Source: CAXPZW01 sp964221845 (GTDB taxonomy: Bacteria; Bacteroidota; Bacteroidia; Flavobacteriales_D; Sanyastnellaceae). From it: DNA of 64,000 nt. Below, one piece after another: positions 61,001-64,000 of this stretch. Within the stretch, counting starts at the first letter, position 1. Every line of letters begins with the position of its first letter. The stretch covers positions 191,650-255,649 of the forward strand of contig CAXPZW010000011.1 in the NCBI GenBank assembly GCA_964221845.1. The letters run 5' to 3'. The translations under genes and the position numbers were made by a program. Below the pieces are notes generated by a model. The model had not been told where the DNA came from. It saw nothing but the letters and a program-made list of their open reading frames with translations, and made no database searches.

Positions 61001-63459
61001 GTCAGGGCGCATTCGGTGCTTACCGCTTCGGGCAGGGTAACGGTGTAGCGGTACTGGGCTTTTTCGCCTACGGTGGCTTCGGTGCCTCCGGAGTACCCAG
61101 CAACGGTATTCACCAATGTTTTTTGAACCACAGGTACGCCCAGGTTGCCTGTGGCTTCGGCGTAAATCGGGTCGTACCGCTCGGTGGCGTCGGGCGAGGC
61201 CGCCCAGTCGATGGTGGCTTGCTTTTGGAAGTCGTCCCCAGCCTTCACGTATTGGGCCGATTTGACCCAACAGCGGTAGTCTACGTAAGCCACATCCAAG
61301 GTGTTGGCTGTGTTGTCGCGCTCCAGGAAGTCGATCAGCAGGCCACTGCTAAACAGGTCCCCACTGTACGGGCAAGGGATGTCGCCCGGGTGGGTCACGT
61401 CAATCAGGTTGCACGTGCCAAACTGGGTGGTGGCGATCGAGTCAAACACAATCACGTTGTAAGCATCGGCCGAACCTTGGTTTTTCAAGGTGATGCGGAA
61501 GCGCACTTCGTCCCGGCCGTCGATGCCGTAAACTTCCCCGTCGTAAGGAGTGTCCAGGCTCTCGAAGGTGGCTTGTGGGTTGTCGGTTTGGTAGGCGCCA
61601 TGCCAAGCTTCAATCTCAGCGGAGCCCACATCCACGCTGCGTATAATCTGGCTGTATGCGTTGTCCGCCCCAGAGTTGCTGGTGTAAATCCGAGCAATCG
61701 CCGAATGGGCCAACCCGAGTGCGAAAGGCACATCGCTGACCTCCACGCTCACCCGCGCTGAAATGAACGCTGAGGTGCCCGAGGTGGGCATGCTCACGTC
61801 GCCGTAGTCCAACAGCAATGCGTTGCGTGCGTTGTCGGCGGTGATGGTGGGCACCATGCCTTCGGTGTCCATGCTTCCGGACATAATTTGATCGCCGTAC
61901 ACCAATGAGACGTCTTCCGCGTCGTGCACGGGCACGGGCAAAATGAGTTCAAACTTCACCCCACTCACGTCCTGCGAAGGGATCTCGAGGGTGATTTGGT
62001 AGTCGACCATTTCACCGGGCACGTAGGCCTCCCCGTTCAAGGGCAAGTCAGCCACGTCAAACTGGGCGTTGACGTCTTCTACGGTGATGGTGGCGCTTTT
62101 TCCGGTGGTGCAATCGGCCGCACCATTCATGATGTCAAAGGTGCCGCTGGCCGAGATGGTAAACGTATCGCGCGCGAGCACGGGCGAACCGTCGGCGCGT
62201 GTTTCTTGAAGAGTAACGGGCAGGAAGATGGTACCGGTACCACAAGAAGGGATGTCGCCTGCAGAATCGGTGAGTTCTAGGTGGATTTGGGTGGTGTTGC
62301 CCACCATGGTGACCGTCTCCCCAGCAATGCCGTTGCTGTCCATGGCAGCTCCGCCGTCGTAGGTGACCCCATCGGGCAAGAAGAAGGTCAATTCCAAATC
62401 GGTGATGCCGTCCAGGTGTTGGCTGGCGGCATAAATGAAGGTCAGCATTAAGGAGTTCCCCGGGAACATGTTCAACTCATTGTCCCCCAACTCCAGCAAA
62501 AAGTGCTTACCGGTGACTTGCATGTCCAGTTCCAGCGGCTCCATATCGGTGGCCTCAATGCTTACCGCGCTTGCTTGGTCGACATCGTCACACGAACCGG
62601 GGTCCATCACATCATCGATGTAGGTCGAGTACGTGACAAACACGTCATCGTTGTCGTCGGTGCCCACCAAAGTGTTGCAAGTCAAGGTCACGTTTCCACC
62701 GGTGGTGCCCACAACAGGCTCGGCAATCAACGCGCATCCGGGTGTGATGTCCACCAAACCGTTGTACACCAAACTGTCGGGCAGTTCGATGTCTACTTGG
62801 AGGTCATTCATCCACAGGTCCATGGCCACATCCACGGTCACGTTGTGCTCGGCGGTCCAACAACTGCCTGCGCACACGTTTCCGGGCGAAGCACCTGCTG
62901 TGGCCTTGTAGGCAATGGGTTCAATCCAAAGCGAGACTGCGTCGCCCACCGTTGGGGCGCTTTCACCGGAAGGGTCGTTGCCAAAGCGGAAAACGGGGAT
63001 GGCGATGATTTCCACTGGCACATTGACCACTGCCGCACTGTTGAGCAGCGAGCAAAAGCCCACGTCCAGGGTCAACTCATCGGGCAGGACCGTACCCACC
63101 GGGAGGTTGATGTTGTAGTACTTGTAGCCCAACGGTGCGGCAAAGTTGCGCAGGTCCGGGTAGGCTTGTGGGATGTTCGGGTCGGCCTTGGTGGGCTCTG
63201 TCACAGCGCCGTGGTAGCTGATGCCGGAAATCTCCTCGCCAAACAATATGCCGTCGGTTACGCTGGCCAACTCGGGCGGGATCAATACACGGATGTACGG
63301 CTGGAACCCCACCTGGTCGGTATTGGAGAACACCGCGTTCATGCAGGCCTCCTGGTTCATCAGGGTCTGTTCGGGCCCCGTGAGCACAAGGGAAGGCGTC
63401 TGCCCCCAAAGGGTCAGGGACAGCAGGGTCAGAGCGCTAGATATTCCTAGTGTTTTCAT
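58084..63459 (-). CDS. Giant secreted adhesin with Ig-like repeats and type B T9SS sorting domain
   Basis: 1791 residues with signal peptide MKTLGISSALTLLSLTLWGQ. The N-terminal two-thirds contain DUF11/isopeptide-domain-like modules (VGEKAQYRYTVTLP and relatives). From about residue 1110 a series of Ig/PKD-like modules appears, each with a Cys pair and the phrase C-x-G-E/D or W-x-G/T-P-x-G (SGPSQACSGENITL, VLGNANLCVGEDLVL, SAESPICEGESLLL). From about residue 1705 comes the type B sorting domain: VITPNGDLVNDFF, LTVFNRWGSQVF, WNGKPLPDGTYFYSL, IIKR. It should be exported by T9SS and stay on the surface. SprB, the moving gliding adhesin of Flavobacterium, is of this type. The PorP/SprF and OmpA genes follow in the same operon. 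Confidence 0.9.
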   Translation of the reverse strand: MKTLGISSALTLLSLTLWGQTPSLVLTGPEQTLMNQEACMNAVFSNTDQVGFQPYIRVLIPPELASVTDGILFGEEISGISYHGAVTEPTKADPNIPQAYPDLRNFAAPLGYKYYNINLPVGTVLPDELTLDVGFCSLLNSAAVVNVPVEIIAIPVFRFGNDPSGESAPTVGDAVSLWIEPIAYKATAGASPGNVCAGSCWTAEHNVTVDVAMDLWMNDLQVDIELPDSLVYNGLVDITPGCALIAEPVVGTTGGNVTLTCNTLVGTDDNDDVFVTYSTYIDDVMDPGSCDDVDQASAVSIEATDMEPLELDMQVTGKHFLLELGDNELNMFPGNSLMLTFIYAASQHLDGITDLELTFFLPDGVTYDGGAAMDSNGIAGETVTMVGNTTQIHLELTDSAGDIPSCGTGTIFLPVTLQETRADGSPVLARDTFTISASGTFDIMNGAADCTTGKSATITVEDVNAQFDVADLPLNGEAYVPGEMVDYQITLEIPSQDVSGVKFELILPVPVHDAEDVSLVYGDQIMSGSMDTEGMVPTITADNARNALLLDYGDVSMPTSGTSAFISARVSVEVSDVPFALGLAHSAIARIYTSNSGADNAYSQIIRSVDVGSAEIEAWHGAYQTDNPQATFESLDTPYDGEVYGIDGRDEVRFRITLKNQGSADAYNVIVFDSIATTQFGTCNLIDVTHPGDIPCPYSGDLFSSGLLIDFLERDNTANTLDVAYVDYRCWVKSAQYVKAGDDFQKQATIDWAASPDATERYDPIYAEATGNLGVPVVQKTLVNTVAGYSGGTEATVGEKAQYRYTVTLPEAVSTECALTDLLDHGLSFETLDSLGVDDNIFTSSVPVANLADAVTFTHGGSLAEGPVAQNRKMVVDFGNISNNNDDNTFLDQISFLYTARVLNSPEVINGASLESTASFDFENGDGDVMQTLTSTEALQINEPLLTTESALNDTQLFPGEQSFITVTVDHTDLSSYPAFDLEFVLDLPLGLSYVEGSFLSECPTLVSSGPTLAFGQLTWSLSRLPEGSACQFLVGVQVDESYPACTQLETCMTTEWTSTSEADADVLGTPVNSLGYERTGNQLDPGTIMNTYATEFCATIDVVNDALVTPVISGPSQACSGENITLTIPTYEGAGVVYHWSGPDGELGINSHEITFNDVDPSLTGAYIAWVEIGDCASDNAIEFDLEITGIPEVNVYDVTANCLPQGSNVELQASSVNGTGPFDFNWSGPAYVSQDSVAVIANADADDSGVYSLFVTDANGCTSLIESFNVTVSDAPGTPGVLGNANLCVGEDLVLETSNYGPGSVYHWNTPDGEVTSTSPSLTLGDMQPGQSGAYTVWVDAGLCDTPVSEVINVTVNTQPETPELTPSTAIACAGSALSFTTSADADDYLWTGPNGYTSSTQNPPAIASLGTANQGTYSLQVWVNGCASEEASVYINVLAQPEAPSLSAESPICEGESLLLEAGTLGTEYAWTLADGTVVTTTNPTYSTPDAQAEQSGAYTLSVFDGACWSATSIPTTVEVQAIPNVQAVAGEDQVICEGSEVLIESWNADQYSGQWSTTSSALVIAEPDAAVTVVAGVEQGTSHWITWALYNEGCGVYATDSLLVLSPDQPEANLDAVELKQGDELDIEVLDNDLWEDLGTLISVINPPAEGTAEVQGDQTILYSANATYQGPMTFTYELCLEECPTLCDTAEVRLEILPQLVIHDVITPNGDLVNDFFAIEGLERFPNHELTVFNRWGSQVFAAAPYQGDWNGTWNGKPLPDGTYFYSLKDTATGGKLAQGYLIIKR

Positions 63460-63769
63460 GCTTCAATGCGGTTGAATAGCAAACTACAAATATGCTCGGG
63501 TGTTCGCGCTATTTCCGTGGGGCCTTTCCTCAACTCCGCTTGGGAATTGGGGACAGTTTGTGTAGGAAAAAGACGGGGTGCGTCGGGGTTTTCCTACATG
63601 CAGTAGGGGTTTACGGTGGGAGCGGGGGTGTGGAAGAGATTTCCGACCAACGGTACGAAAATCAAGATGGCGAGCTCATTCGGTCGGATGAGCGGGAATG
63701 GTCCGGGCTGTTTTCACGAAAAGACCGTTCGCAGCGAGATGTTTACCTTGAAGGCCCTGAACACGTACT
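63460..63769. other. Divergent intergenic region between the adhesin and FG-GAP-like genes
   Basis: These 310 bases hold no gene of their own. Near the adhesin start the minus strand has TAGTTTG (63480-63486), a near match to a -7 box. Near the plus-strand gene TACCTTG (63744-63750) is a weaker one. An inverted repeat lies at 63562-63597. Overlapping short frames on both strands have no protein character. Confidence 0.45.
63562..63597. repeat. Inverted repeat GTAGGAAAA / TTTTCCTAC
   Basis: Nine-base arms at 63562-63570 and 63589-63597 pair perfectly; inside, GACG (63572-63575) pairs with CGTC (63581-63584), so a long hairpin can form. It lies between two divergent genes, where an operator would be expected, but a terminator for antisense transcripts is also possible. 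Confidence 0.5.
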
Positions 63770-64000
63770 ATGAAACCTCTACTTGCCTTTGTAGCCTCAT
63801 TGCTGTGGATGCAAACCATGGCCCAAGAGGGCTTTGGTGATTTGCAACAGTTCACCCCGCGCTTTGATGATCCCAAAAAACTGCACGTGTCCGATTTGGA
63901 CGCCAACGGATACGGGGATATTGTCTTTTACGGCAGGGCCTTTGGCGGTGCCGAATGGGCCACGCAATGGCTGCTTCAAACAGGCCCTGAGTTTGGAAGT
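63770..64000 (+). CDS. Secreted FG-GAP/VCBS-like protein, 5' part (truncated by window end)
   Basis: Seventy-seven codons from ATG at 63770, open to the end of the window. A signal peptide (MKPLLAFVASLLWMQTMAQ) is followed by FTPRFDDPKKLHVSDLDANGYGDIVFYG. The phrase DLDANGYGDIV is an FG-GAP/VCBS calcium-binding repeat (D-x-D-x-N-G-x-x-D). Secreted proteins with such repeats in Bacteroidota often end in T9SS sorting domains. It diverges from the adhesin gene. Confidence 0.75.
   Translation, partial: MKPLLAFVASLLWMQTMAQEGFGDLQQFTPRFDDPKKLHVSDLDANGYGDIVFYGRAFGGAEWATQWLLQTGPEFGS

Noticed and set aside
1..64000. tRNA, rRNA, CRISPR arrays, insertion sequences
   Set aside because: The intergenic stretches are few and short; I saw no repeat arrays, transposase motifs, T-arm consensus or rRNA segments by eye.

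Overview
The window looks like a chromosomal segment of a GC-rich member of the Bacteroidota, most likely Flavobacteriales or a near relative. The evidence is the gliding lipoprotein GldH beside a PSP1/RicT protein, type IX secretion (T9SS) C-terminal sorting domains on several secreted proteins, a PorP/SprF-family protein beside a giant adhesin, Bacteroidota-restricted families (DUF4271, the D-Q-V-H type of dihydroorotase), and many promoters of the Bacteroidota type (TTG, about 19 nt, TAnnTTTG) close to start codons. Coding density is high and no rRNA, tRNA, CRISPR array, insertion sequence or prophage was recognised. Most of the window is core chromosome.

Layout. 1-4309 (+): the 3' part of a TonB-dependent receptor and a secreted two-HKD phospholipase D/nuclease-like protein. 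4312-10641 (-): an OmpA C-terminal remnant (pseudogene), gldH, ricT, holB, a second TonB-dependent receptor and recO. 10642-11280: a long non-coding interval with a consensus promoter, a probable small RNA of about 115 nt and two intrinsic terminators. 11281-20280 (+): DUF3592, a lamin-tail-domain surface protein, DUF4271, hemD, rnpA, a C-terminal processing protease and an O-antigen-ligase-like protein. 20256-21581 (-): a secreted kelch-like protein. 21627-24836 (+): truB and the tyrosine/homogentisate catabolic pair hmgA-hpd, ending at a strong terminator, followed by a G-rich non-coding stretch. 25228-28872 (-): DUF5655, dihydroorotase, polyprenyl-phosphate glycosyltransferase, DUF1361 and an HMA-like lipoprotein. 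29018-33420 (+): fructose-1,6-bisphosphatase and mfd. 33417-38229 (-): three envelope proteins and recQ. 38317-40652 (+): kdsD-like isomerase, tatC, a DinB-family protein. 40724-44044 (-): a DUF547/beta-barrel fusion, prfB, recX. 44238-45938 (+): a DUF349-repeat protein. 45918-49153 (-): a response regulator and two histidine kinases, none with an output domain. 49260-51968: two zinc-independent medium-chain reductases and a polysaccharide deacetylase. 52073-54892 (+): leuS. 54889-63459 (-): a T9SS adhesin locus (type B sorting-domain adhesin of 1791 residues, PorP/SprF-like protein, OmpA/TPR/PD40 protein). 63770-64000 (+): start of a secreted FG-GAP-like protein.

The strongest candidates for a second look are the small-RNA interval at 10772-11229, the single-domain phosphorelay at 45918-49153, the adhesin/SprF/OmpA unit, the DUF547-barrel fusion, the RGG-rich tail of RicT, and the OmpA gene remnant downstream of gldH. 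I did not find a clear new defence or mobile system. All family assignments come from reading motifs, not from database searches.
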